Of a DNA stretch of 64,000 nt, positions 1 through 12,400 are shown in pieces. A model generated the notes under the pieces. That model did not search any database. It was not told the DNA's origin and saw only the letters and a program-made list of their open reading frames with translations. Origin of the DNA: Andrena cerasifolii (taxonomy: Eukaryota; Arthropoda; Insecta; Hymenoptera; Andrenidae); assembly GCF_050908995.1 (NCBI RefSeq), contig NC_135133.1, positions 8,102,001-8,166,000 on the forward strand, written 5' to 3'. The position numbers and the translations under genes are program-made. Within the stretch, counting starts at the first letter, position 1. Each line of letters begins with the position of its first letter.

Positions 1-3000
1 GATGAAAATGATCCTCCGCGTCTGAACTGGAAACACATGTCTCATTAAAACCTCTGGAATAGCCCAAAATACAAGGAACGCGTTGCCAAACGTCACTTCC
101 CATCGAGTCACAGTGTCCCTCGCCCGCGAGCAAAAATCTTAGCGCCGAGGCGAACGCGTCGCGGACGTTGTCTCCTCCGCGAAGATGAAAAATTCCATAC
201 ATTCGTGAAAAGCTGGCCGCCTGCCGGTGCCCGTGATTTCCCTTGTGTTACGTGATATCGCTCTCTTTGAGCCACCTTGGATCACGGGGATAACAAGGGA
301 AAGCCGGGCGGAGATATTCCGCGCAACGTGAGCCGGCTGGGCGCGAATCAGCGCCAGACTCGGGCTCCCATAGACCTCGCTAAAAACAGACCTCCGCGGA
401 TATTCTGATTAAAAAGAGGTCTCGAAACAGTATCGAAAGTCAAAGAAAAAGGCGGGAGCTCCGCCGCGGACGACAGGCAGCGGCCTAGATGCGCTCGATA
501 ATTAGCGGCAGCGAGCCTCGCGGCTAAGGTAATAACACCTTCTAGCCGGCTACTTCGTCGACTATGAATCAAGCTTGGCGCGAGGCCGATAAGAGCGATA
601 AAGAGGTCGGCTAGTCTAGACGATTACGCAATTCCTTGAAAAGACATTGATTGACGCCCCCCCGGTCTCCGCCTCCTCCGCCCAGATGAGAGGCTTCAGG
701 TACTCATCGCGCGGCTGAGTCTACGTCGCTGTCCTCGTTGCCGGCCTCTTCTAATTCCTTTCCTCGCGCCTTAGCACTATCGAGGCGCCAGTCGAGTCGC
801 TTTCTTCCTCGCTCGCTGCGAGAATCCAATGCGTCCAATCGACTTTTATGAAAATAAGAAAGTTGACAAGAGAGAAAGGAGCACGGAAGTCCGGCTACTC
901 ATAAATTCGTGGCTCCATCTTACTATTACGAAACAGAGATCAGAGAGTAGCGTGGCGTTGGAATTTTTGAAAGACAGAAGGGAGGATAATGCGCCAAGTA
1001 CCTGTCCAGAGAATTTCCATCTCGGGAAGGAAGTTCCGCGAAAGACTGCGAGGCCCTGAAACCCTTTGGCGTGGAGGAAGCTCCAACGAAAGTACCTCCG
1101 CGTCCACGTATCCGTCGTAAAGTTGCCGCAAAAAGGGGTCTGATTTTTCTCCGCCCGGCGTCTCCCAATTAACGCGGCGAGATTGCTCCCCGGGAGGACT
1201 GGCAGCGGAATAATCTCGGCCGATAGTTATCGGTCAGCGGACGAGTCCGATCGAAGCCTGGAACGTTGGCGTATTAACGCGTCGCTGGGAGTTAAACGTG
1301 CTCGTCCAGCCGGGGTCGTTAAGGGTTTTCACTCTCGCGCTTGATCCTGTTTCTTTATCGAGATTACCAGCCGATTACGATCGGCGATTTTTCACTTTCG
1401 GCCGTTCCCTTCTTCGATGACGTTGCATAATAAAGAGCACGGCAGGCCGGCGGTTAACGCGCACTGTCATTACGGGCAAGCGCAGCGTGCACGCTCGACA
1501 GAGCGCGTCAGATCGCGCCTCTGCACCTTTGTTTCACCCATCGATGAAGTCGGGGCCCTTTTCCTCGTCTCGCGAGTGTCATCCACATCTGCGCGGCTTT
1601 CCTCCGCGTCATTTGCATCCGGGCCGTTATTACGCGAGCGGCCGACGCGTCCAAAAGGGCGCACGCGTTGCGGCCGAGACGCGAGGGATGCAAGAAGGTG
1701 GCCATCCAAGTGTCTCGCCCGAAATGGTCCCCGCGACCTTTCCCTTCCCTTTTCTCGCCAGCTCCGCCGAGGACGCCGGTCACGTCCTCGAGCTGATCCG
1801 CCGATAGCGTTATTATAGTTATTATTATATCGTTCATAAGGAGGCAACCGTGATCTGTCAGAGCGTAAATTTCCGCTAGTTTTCTAGCTCGTTAACGCCG
1901 TTCCATCACCTCCTTTTCTACCTCGTTCCACCTGCGTTTTCTCCCTCATTATTGTTTACCCATTATCCCCATGGAACTCGCGTGCACGCTCACACACGGC
2001 CACACGTGCAACGGGGGTTCATTGTCCTCGGCGTCTCTTTAGGGATCACCGTGGAACAGGCATGGGAGGCAGCATGACGAGTTCCCGAGGGGCATCCGCG
2101 TTAGGCACTCTTCTTTTTTTTTTTTTTATCGCTTATCATCGCCGCATCTCCGATTGCACGCATCTGATCGCGGGACCCGACGTACCGCGAAATTTTTTCA
2201 ACCGCTATCTGATCCCCGCGGCCGCTTTCACTCCCCCTGCGCGTTATCGCTGGGAAATTTGGAAATCCAAGGCGCTATCTCCCTTAATCGCGCTTATGTT
2301 AATTCTCCCGTTAGTCGCGGCACTCCACTGCCGCGTATTAGCCACGTACCGCTGGTTCCGTAATAGAGATCCAGGCACGAAGAGATATTTATAATGGGGA
2401 ATTAAATTCTCGGATAGTATCTTATCCGAGTGATCGCTCGATTAAAGTTTCTTATTTAACGGGATCGTTCGCGAAGATAATACGTCTTTGTTTCTTGGTG
2501 ATTTTCCTCGAGGCATCACCTTCGCCACTTTCGTCCATAGATTCACTTTCGAACGTCGTCAGTTCAACCCCCTTTGGCCATCGTGCCACCGGAGCCCGTG
2601 CAAGAAAAACTGTCGCGGATCCTCGGGGCCCTCCCACTCGTACAGGAAATCGTGGGCCGATTTAACGTCTCACTTATCCACTTGTAATCTCGGTGGCTAG
2701 TCATCGCGACTGAAAGTCTCGGCTGAAGAGAAGACTAACCGCGGCCGCGGCAGGGGTCGAGCGCAGAAAAGAAACACGCCTCGGCGAGGGGCGGCTCGGG
2801 CAAAGACGCCGAGTGAATCAAAGTCGAGTACACGCGCTGCTACGCGACTTCTCGCTTATTATGCCTAATGACTCAGTCGCTGACTGTAGGCTCGCATGCA
2901 AGCCAGTCGTTCCTCTTCCCCTCCCGCTGCCGCCTCACCCTTGCTCTTTTTCTGCGCGCACACAGGGCCCAGACAGTGGCCAGACGTCAGCGTGTTCCTC

Positions 3001-6000
3001 TTATTTTCCCTTTTATTAGCCTCGGTCATTTGGATCGACGTCGAACGCCCGCGAGTTCTTCTGCCAGCCTGCCACCAACTTGCCCCGGCATCCCGCGGAA
3101 CGCTTGCCGAGAAAAATTGAATTCACGGATATTGCTCGAGACAATTGGAGCTTCGTAGACAGATTTTGGTATTCGCAGCCCTGAGGCAATCGCTGAGGAT
3201 GCTGCTTGAGATGTTTGGGTGCTGTTCGAGCGAAACTGCGATTGGGAATGGAGGATGAGTTGAAGGACGCCGCGGGGATCTCGGCTGAGAGAAAAAAGAG
3301 ATTCTTGTAACTGTTGGAGGCTTGTTGCGAATAATCTTATTAGTCAGAGTCTCGAATCGAACGGCACTATAAAAACACTCGACCACCTCTGGCAAAAATG
3401 GAATCGAATTCGTCCAGAAATATATGACAGTTGTATCGAAGTCTTCCTCCTCGAGTCGTTTTAAAGAATGTTTAAACAGTTCTGGCCGTTCCTTTTACAA
3501 TTACCAACACGGTACTTAGCGCTGGTTATTGCATTCTTGGCCCGAGAAAAGCAGATGAAACCATACACTTGGAAGAAAAAATATAACTATTAATTCCCGG
3601 TCGCCGGTATCGCAGAACACCATTTAAATGACAGAGGCTTCTTTCCAGCTGGTGAAATATAGCCATCGGTGGCTATAAAACGATCGTACAGGACCTCGAA
3701 AATGACGGCCAGCTCCCAGTGTCCAAATATAGGATCAGGTGACGCTGAAAAAACTCACAGAGCCACCTGAAAAAAGGAATGGAATGCCATTCGGCGGGAA
3801 AGAAATACGATTAATTCGTTGTCCTCTGCGGCGTGGGGGAGCGTTTAGGTACAGAGAGGTTTACACGCGACGCTAACACCACGGGGCGAGGGAAAAAAAA
3901 ATATGGAACAAATTATAAATAAAATATTACCGGGCCGTCGTCGATGAGATACGGTCGTCACATCGGTATAATGTAATCGGGCCTGATTTGCATATTAACG
4001 CGCTGTTTTGCGCGGTGAAAAATCGCGCGGAGTCGTGGCGAACGCAAACAGTCTGGTGAAACGAGTTGCTAATCGGTGGAAAGTAATGCGGCAACGACGA
4101 AGCTCCCTGAAGCTTGCATGTAGAAGAGGAAAATGAATTTGACTCTGTATACTGTTTCCGTTATTTTGAACAGTATGGATGAATATTCTTTGGGGATGTT
4201 GAGGGGAATTGAGGATCTTGCAACAAGAGGGATTGCAGCTCTATCTTCACCAACTTCGAGCAAATTAGAACAACCTGTTTATAAAGCTCTGGCTTAGTAT
4301 TAAAAAGAGAACACTAATTGAAAAATATATATTTTCACGCAAGTAGTAATCACTGAGTTGATAATTTTTTATTTTTCTTTTCGGCGGAAAAATATTCTGT
4401 AGTAAAAGTATTAATTTAAAAATTAAAACGAAGTTTTATATTTGCATTACACGTCGTAACTCAAAAACTGTGAAAAATGGAGCTGCACTCTCTTGCTGCA
4501 AGGCCCCCAATTATCTTGCAAACAGATATTGTTATCCAATAAACTTCAATAGAAATCTGTTGGAAATTCCAGGGAGATGGTAAATTCGCGGTGAAATTCA
4601 AAAACTTAATGAAAGTATAGCCTTAGTAAAATTAAGAGAGAACAATCTTCCTTTCCTAATCTCTTCTACATCTCTTCTAACACGAGATAATACAAAGCTC
4701 GAGAGTGCAACGTGAAACTCTCCAGTTTCCAGAAAATGCTTCGCGTGGCCCACGAACTGAGAAGAATCCCAGCCGACGCACGGATCGCCGCTCGGTCCGT
4801 CATTGGAATCTTCAAAAATTCTGACTGCCCTCTGGTTCTTCGAGGGCCGTATCCCCCATTAATTCGTAGCGGCGCGTCGAATAAATTCGCGCCGTGGTAA
4901 TCCAGCCGCTCGGTTTTTAATCCGACCCAAGGAGGGCGAGTCGAGTATCAACAATTCGACTCGGCTGGTGCTGGCAGAAGGCGGCGGTCACTACGATCCG
5001 CTTCTCGTAGCCTGGCGGGCGCGACGCCGAGGTCGGTCACCCTGGAGAACATCGGCAGGAGAAGAAGACGCGAGGCGGCAGAAGAGGAAAGGAAGAAAGA
5101 GGCTGACCAGTTGCTGCGTCCACTCGCTGCGTCTGCAGTCAGCCGTGTCTCCTCTTTCACGTGTCTTCTCCTTGGCGACGTTCGTTACTCCTGAAACCTC
5201 TGCCCCCGAGTCCTGTGCCCCGTCTACGATCTTCTCTCTGTGTAAAAATTGCGATCAGTTGGTCGATTAAAAATCCTCGCCGCGCATTGCGTCTCGTAGA
5301 ACTTCACTCGAGGATCGCAGTCGAATGCTCCGGTTAATCATTATCTTTCCGGGTTTAGATTCTATTAGAGGGGATCGGAGAGGTCCAGTAATCGTGCGAG
5401 ATTAGAGAATTGAATTCTGGTTGGAGGAGCGATGATCTGGGTCAGCTGAAACGGATATGCCCGCTATTCGATTCCGTTGGTTCGCGATCGTTCTTATTTA
5501 AAAAGCCGAATTTATTACGGGCGATGACTCGATGACTAGTAGCTATCGGCCCCGTCCTCGCGAGACAAAGAAGCCGCCCAGCTGTTGGCCGATCCGCTTA
5601 ATGGACTTTGGCAAGCCGGACGACTACTGTGCGCGCTGCGAACGCTTAATCCTTCTGACTATCGACGGGTCATCTCGTTAATAAATTACGAGGTGCCGAT
5701 CCAGCCGAGGTGTTTCGTAACGGGGCGAAGATCGTCGGGGGAACACGTGACACCGTGTAGTGGCGTTTCGTTGGTAATTGAATGATCACGGTTCACGGTC
5801 TTCTTCCGGGGCGATGACGTTTGGCTTTGATTCTTCGCTGCGCTTCACATTTGTCAACCCGGTCTGCGCGAATCCAATGTGCTTTAATTTCCAACGAGCA
5901 TATCGGGGAGTGACAGTAGTAGCGTCGAATAATTTACGAGTCGAAAGGGGATCGTCTAGCGACCGCTTGATTTTCTTCCTACTATAATCCCGTTATTGGG

Positions 6001-6659
6001 TACGGTTCGCAGCTTCCAAGCTTACAGCTCCACTCGTGAAACTGAAATACTCCACACCCAGGACCTAAGACTGGGGATCAAAGGGTTCAACACTCGTTGT
6101 ACCCTGCAGCAAGCCCTAGTTCATGCACAAAGAAACAGAATACCGCGTCATCGACTCTCATCCTCCACATAAATAGAATACTTTATTTCTCTGTTAGTAG
6201 CGTGGTAAAAAATAAAATGAATAATTCTTAGGTATACCTAGTCAAAGCTTTATTCCATCTCGCACGGTTACACAATTATATTCTCATCTGTCATCCGATT
6301 TCACCCCACTCGGAGTGAATTTCTGCAGTAAAAAAGAAATTGCTTCTTGGGCACTCCGATATTCTCTACATTCGCACGAAGCTTCGTTAAAATCAGAATT
6401 TTCCGGGTGGGAACGTTTCCTTGCACGTGAACCGCCTGCAAAGTCTTAATAATCATAGAATCCATAATCGTAATCGCAGTAAGCCACCAACTGATCCCAT
6501 TCACACTACTAATACCATAAAAACGTGTCTGCGTTTGTTTCAAAAGCAAATCATTTCCTATAGTCTCTCGAATCCTACTTAATAATAATAATATAATATA
6601 TAATAATAATATTTGCAGCTACGCAACGGATCTGTCTGAAATATTGTATACACGCAGTC
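1..6659. other. Non-coding stretch, no supported feature
   Basis: CpG-rich to about 3.2 kb with a short poly-T run at 2115, then mostly AT-rich apart from a GC-rich patch at 4.9-5.3 kb. Only short chance frames occur. The hairpin TAGCCATCGGTGGCTA near 3.66 kb is the only local structure noticed. Confidence 0.6.
6583..6614. repeat. (AAT)n tract
   Basis: AATAATAATAATATAATATA followed by AATAATAATA, a short imperfect trinucleotide repeat. Confidence 0.85.
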
Positions 6660-6843
6660 TAGAACCGAGAATAACATATGGGACACTTTTTATCCCGATT
6701 TTTTTAAACGATCCGGACGAAATTTTGCATAATTATATAACTATATAAAAATATAGTCCACCATGAAATCTAGACATCCCACCCCCTTGACGCTGCGTGA
6801 CAATCAAAGTTTTACCCGGGCAACGCTGGGTACTTTAACCTAG
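6660..6843 (+). mobile_element. Possible Helitron-like 3' end
   Basis: The stretch ends with an imperfect hairpin ACCCGGGCAACGCTGGGT (6814-6831), eight bases, then CTAG followed by T. Helitrons end in CTRR shortly after a GC-rich hairpin and insert before T. The preceding TTTTTATCCCGATTTTTTTA and GATCCGGACGAAATTTTG look like the body of such elements. The 5' end is unknown. Confidence 0.35.
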
Positions 6844-9132
6844 TTGATTATATATCTGGGACCGCGTGTTGTGTCGCGACCAGTACAACCCCTCCCACGA
6901 TTTCGACAGACACCTGTCCTCCAGGAATACCGCACGGATCGGAGGCGCGACGGAACGTTCTCGCCGCGATGGCTTGCGAAACGCCGCGGTCGGGCGCGTC
7001 TAGGCGGCTCCGATCGATCGATAGCGCCGTATGAAATACTACACGACGTATCTGATCGACGTGTATCACGAGGATCGCGGTCTCCGGTCAATTTCGACGC
7101 GGGCGGGGCGCGCGAGACGGCCTGGCACGGAAATCGAAATTGTGTCGGGTCGATCGTCGATTCGGCGAACCTTCCGCGAGGGTGGTTACCGGCGGTCTCA
7201 TGACACAGAGGCGGAGGGGGGCAGAGGGTGTGAAAAAAGTGGAACGCCTCGATTCCCGGAATTACAATAATTATTCGTGGCCTCCGCGTATCGCCGTGTT
7301 ATCGCGCAATGACTCGCCGTCGGAGGATTCGCGTCACGACTGATTACGAACCGCGGTCACACGATAGGCGCGATCCTCGGTCAACGAATCGTTATCGGTG
7401 TCGTCGCTGAATGGATCCAGCACCCTTTTGGGTCACGGAGATGATTGGAGGCAGGGGTCTTCAATGAGCATCCGATGAATCCGTGTACGTCGATGGGAGA
7501 AGAAGAAGTATGTATGTATTATGCCTCCAAGAGATATCGCGACGAACCCTTTAAGTGGCGTCGGCGTGTTTTCGCGCCGAGGAAGCTGCATCCCTCGAAA
7601 GCATTCTACGAGTGTCCTGGAATGTTTGCACGCGGCAAACGTAATAGAAACATTCTGAGTTGAGTTGAGTTCGATTGTGAAAGAGGTCTATGATAGTGAG
7701 AAGCTTGAGAACACTTAAGGTAGGTTTTCCTGTACGCGACTGGACGCAACGTCAAGGATTTCAAAGTCGATTTTCTCGAAAATGAAGCGCAATAGGAAAA
7801 AATTGTATTCCTTTTTCTCGACTTATTTACTTGTTACAAGTCGAAAAGGGAGAGTAAATTTTTTTGATATCGCGCTTCATTTTCGAGATAGTCGACTTTG
7901 AATTTCTCGACGCTCCGTCCAGTCGCGCATAGGAAAACCTACCTTCAGGCTCAAAGTGTGCAGCTATCGAGAACATGTTTCGTTGAGCGAGGATATTGAA
8001 ATTCAACTGCGAGGATGAGCTCACTTTTCGTTATTCGAGAAGCTGGCGATGTCTGCGCTCTCCGCCGACTGTTTTCCCCGAGGATTGTTGGTCTGTTCGA
8101 GATAGGTCTATCGGGAGATGAAGAAATCCGGCGCCCGCGGGTCTGCGAGGTTACTCGAAATATTCCGTGATGTTTGGGTGAACGAACAGTGGCCGGTGAA
8201 TTATGTAGATTTTTTTATATGCCTTTTCCACTTTCAATCAAGTTTCCCGCCGCATACTGTGCACAGATCTGTGGAGATGCATGGCGTTAATAAATTCCGA
8301 TTCGTAATATTAATCTCGTTTCTCGGGACAAATTCGTAAAACGAGCAATTATATCCTTTGCTCTGGTACCACGTAATACCAGATGCTGAATTACTAGCTT
8401 ACTAATCTTTATACTAATGTAGAAAAAGTGTTATAAAATTGTGTATGTATAAAATAGCACACGGGGGGATACGGAGATGCGACGGTATGAAAATGCGTAA
8501 TTCAGTTTCTTTCATTCCTGGAGGATCTTCCTCAAGGACTGACAATTAGCAATTGAATAATTGCACAAAGTGGTAAAACTTGATATCACGCTCCGAGACA
8601 TTTAAACCTCTCAGACGTGACCAATAATGATACCATAATCACAGGATAACGTTTCTAAGAATTAGCTGTCTTCATTACCAATTTGACGTTTTGTTTAAAA
8701 GCTATCTAAACTGCAAGATCCTTAAGGGGAGAACGTAATTTTCAGGACATCGAAAGAAGGTAATTTTCGCGATTTTTTTTAACACACAGAAGTACAGTCG
8801 ACGTTTCCCAAACTTTAGAGGTATTTTAATATATATTTATACGCTACAAGCAAAACATTTAATTGAAAAATTTCGAGTTCGTCGCGCCGATTTCTTATTG
8901 ACGCGCCTCGCCACTGGAATTGTGAAACGGCGGGGGGTATGGAGCCTTTAAATTTTGCCTAAAATAAACAAACCGAAGTTTTTCTTAGTTTTCACGAACA
9001 TACAACTTATTCCGCTATAAATGCACATTTTTACTTACAAATTATTTTATACTCTTAAAAGTTGAAAGAATAAAGCCACGGACGTGCAAAACGGCACGTG
9101 CAATGCTTGTTCCCTTTTTTAATTCCGAAAAA
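6844..9132. other. Non-coding stretch around the foldback MITE at 7717
   Basis: CpG-rich from 6.85 to 7.6 kb and AT-rich afterwards. No recognisable exon or RNA gene besides the MITE listed separately. Confidence 0.6.
7717..7945. mobile_element. Foldback MITE
   Basis: Two arms of about 75 bases are imperfect inverted copies: AAGGTAGGTTTTCCTGTACG at the left and its complement at the right, continuing through GACTGGACG and TTTCAAAGTCGA to GAAGCGC. The short AT-rich centre is itself partly self-complementary. No target duplication is clear. The RNA would fold into a long hairpin. Confidence 0.78.
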
Positions 9133-9420
9133 TTAACCCTTAACTGGTATACTGTTTTTGGCAAACGTGACTGGTATACTGGGGTCGTGGCAAACCCCAA
9201 ATAAAAAAGGGCACAGAAATTTGTAAAGTCGACACCAGAGCAACCACTATGAATATTTTCTTCTTAGGTAATGTAGAAAATAATAGAAGCGTAGAAAGTT
9301 AAACTATTATTATAAAATTAATTAGAAATTCAGTTTACCAACTTAGACAACCGAAAATTGTACATCGAACTTTGGGTGCTTGGGGTCACGAGCGACCCCA
9401 GGATACCAGTTAAGGGTTAA
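9133..9420. mobile_element. piggyBac-type MITE, copy 1
   Basis: The element is flanked by TTAA on both sides and starts CCCTTAACTGGTATACTG, ending in the inverted complement CAGTTAAGGG. TTAA target sites and CCC/GGG termini are hallmarks of the piggyBac superfamily. Near one end lies a hairpin, GGGGTC..GACCCC. There is no coding capacity. The same element occurs at 32239 in opposite orientation and with identical overall length (288 bases with both TTAA), differing by scattered substitutions. Confidence 0.87.
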
Positions 9421-12400
9421 GTTACTTTTCAGTCGTCACAGTAGAATGACCCCTTAATAATTCTCTAGTCTTAAAACAATCCTCTATCAAACCCAATGCT
9501 GTCTACACTCCCAATTCAATTATTCCTCCTTTCCACGTACACAATTGTCATTTCTATCCAAGAAAGCGACTCCTTCGACGACTCGAGTCAACCGGTACCG
9601 TTTCACTTCTCGCCAAAATCTGACGAGCCAAAAGAGTCGAAATATTCCGCGGATACGTGGGCGGGCCCACGCAAGCGGCCGAAAATAATCACGGTCACAT
9701 CCGTCTTCGCACTCGTTTGTACTTCACCACGCGTATCGCGATAAGAGGTCCACGCACGCGAAGGACCGACGCGCACTGAGTCATCGATCCCCGATCGAAA
9801 TCGCGCGGTATCGATAAAACGCGGCGCGATCCTCGCTCCTGCGACGCGCTCGGTTCCCCGCCAGTACTTTTCATTCCGCAGGTATTTTCGCCGAGATTGT
9901 TTTATTAATAGAACGACAAAAGGCCTTTCCCTTCGCCCCTCTTATCATCCACCGCCCCCGCCGCCCTTCCTCTTTTTCCTCGGTTCGTTTATCGACCGGC
10001 AGCGTTCGCGACTTTCACTTTCGCCGGGTCGAACAAGACAATCGGCTGCCTCTCCCCCCTGGACGGCTATCGATCGGCGGGCGGTCGTGCCTGGATGTCG
10101 TCGACCCTTAGAATTTTCCCAGACCCCGCGGTCAATTTCCATTTTCAATCCGTGGCCGAGTTTCGCCGCTGAATAATCGCGGCCTGAAAAATTGATCGTG
10201 GCCCCGCGGAATTAACTCGATTTAACAGTCCCTCACCGCTCGTCCGTGCACCCCCTCCCCCGCGTGCACCCATCGCTTTATTTTAATTCCCGTCGCGGAT
10301 ACGAGCACGTGCGAGCGCCGGCCCCGCCGGGGCATAAATTAACCGGCGCTTCTTTCTCCTTCTATTTCTCCTGCATTTTTTTCTTCCTCCGCCCGCGACC
10401 GCGCCGATAAATATCGACGCGCGCGAATAAATCCCATAATTTATTCCCGGCCGACTGATGAACGCCGATCGCGTTCGGGCTCGGTGATTTTCGGCGATCG
10501 AGCGGAGGACGATCGCGGCGAGCGTAACGGCGTCGCGGTTGGATGGAAGCATTCGCGGGACTCCTCTTTTTCCCTTAATGTTCGTTGCCACGCAGTTGCG
10601 AGGGTAAGCAGCGAGATCGATTTGAAGAAAAAAGTTTCACCCCCTTCGAGGCGAGTCAGGGGGAAAGTGTGTGTATTATTCATAATCCGTGGAATTCTCC
10701 GCTCCGAGGCCTTTCCTTGTCAGCTACCCCTGTGTCGTCGAACTTCACTTCTGCAAAGTTGCGGAAAGTTAACTGCAGCCTCGTAACGGTCATTCGCTTA
10801 GTCAGAAGTGAAAAATTCAGCGTTCCCGGGATCGCTCGACGTCCAGTTCCTGTTGCACGCACGCCGAGGGGGGCTTATCAGCGTCTCGCTCGTCCCCAGG
10901 GAATTCGGCTCGCGTCTTATCGGAGGCAGATCGATATTATCCGCGGCCTTCGGCTGTCGTTACAATGCCCGCGAATTATCGGCCGGTTCCTCTAATCTCG
11001 AAAATCCTCCGCGACGATACCGGTTTTTATCGAGGCCAGGGCGGGGAAACGAGGAAACGCATCGGCGCGCCGGAGCACGGGCGCTGTTTATTTTATTTTC
11101 TTCGCTGGCAAGGAGGGGAGGGATTAAAATTTATAGCGCAGATATCGGCGCGTAAACGTCTCCTCCGTCGAATATTCTCGCCACCTTTGCCCGGCGTCGT
11201 CGTTACACAGAGGCCCACGGGCGCGTAAAAGATTTTACGAGAGTTAGCGTAGGATTCCAGCGGTGCACCGTCGCGGGGCCGGGGCGAGAAAGAGAGGAGC
11301 CGAAATATCGAGGGGGGCGAGGCGGGCCACCTTCCGAATGAGAATAAAAAACGAAAAGGAGTAGGGAAGACGGCGCGGTTGTCACGCGAACTTTTCATGA
11401 AATCGATAGTCTGCTGGCCAGGGAGGACGATCGGGGGAGAAGCAGAGAAATCGGCGGGACGGCTCGGAATGCCTGACCTACGCGGTTCGGTAAGCGTGTC
11501 CGGTTCCAATGGCCGGCATCACCTAACGACATTCGAAATAATCTGCCGCGCGAAATGGACGGGGGGGGGCCGATATTGGTCCCCGGGGTGTGCTGGAGCT
11601 GGCAGACGACACCCGATCGAAGCTGGAAATAAAAAAGGAGAGGGGAGACGAGCGTCGATATCCCTGCGTGGCTGGTCTGCAAGCCGACGAGGACGATCAC
11701 CGGGATGGCGTGACCGGTGAACAGACGCTGCTCCTAGAGCAGGCCCGTCTCTCGGTCCACGTTTCACTTTGTCCTCCGTGTGCACTCGTGACATCGATCA
11801 AACTGGATTATGATACCTCGTTAGGAGGCCTCGAGGCTTTCGTCGAGGAACCTTTGTGGCGGGGACGGTGAGATAATCGGCGGACAGCGGATCTGCGAAC
11901 CATTGGCATAATTGCACTGGATTTTAGGGACTGATAAGGGTGTAGCTTTTGTTTAGGAAGCTCTTTTGTTATTTCGGGTGTGTTGTAACTCTGTCGGGGA
12001 GGGAGGAAGAGGTTCTCGCTTGATATTATTATTACTATGATATTATTACAGAAATTAACGGACAAAGCCCGATGCATTTGCACTGCATCGCACTCTCTAT
12101 GGCCGCGATAACTGTTTTCACCATCTCCGTCTAATCTCGAACCGTGTCTGCGACACAGTTGACTTCTTTAATAATTCTTTATATTCATTTAAACGCACGG
12201 TTGATCTAGCGGTGTGCAGCATGTAATGCTCTGCTTTCTTCTCACCCCGCTTTATTTAATTTACTTTAATTTCTGTCGTTGCTTTTTTTGTGTTTCTTAT
12301 CTACTTTCGGTCATAGCTATGTAATAAAGGGTTTCGACCCGTTGCAACGCATTGATGTGAAATAAAATAAATACTGGTAATAAATAATAATAGTACAAAG

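Noticed and set aside
6301..6549. 82-codon minus-strand frame
   Set aside because: Ordinary-looking composition but no recognised motif and no splice context.
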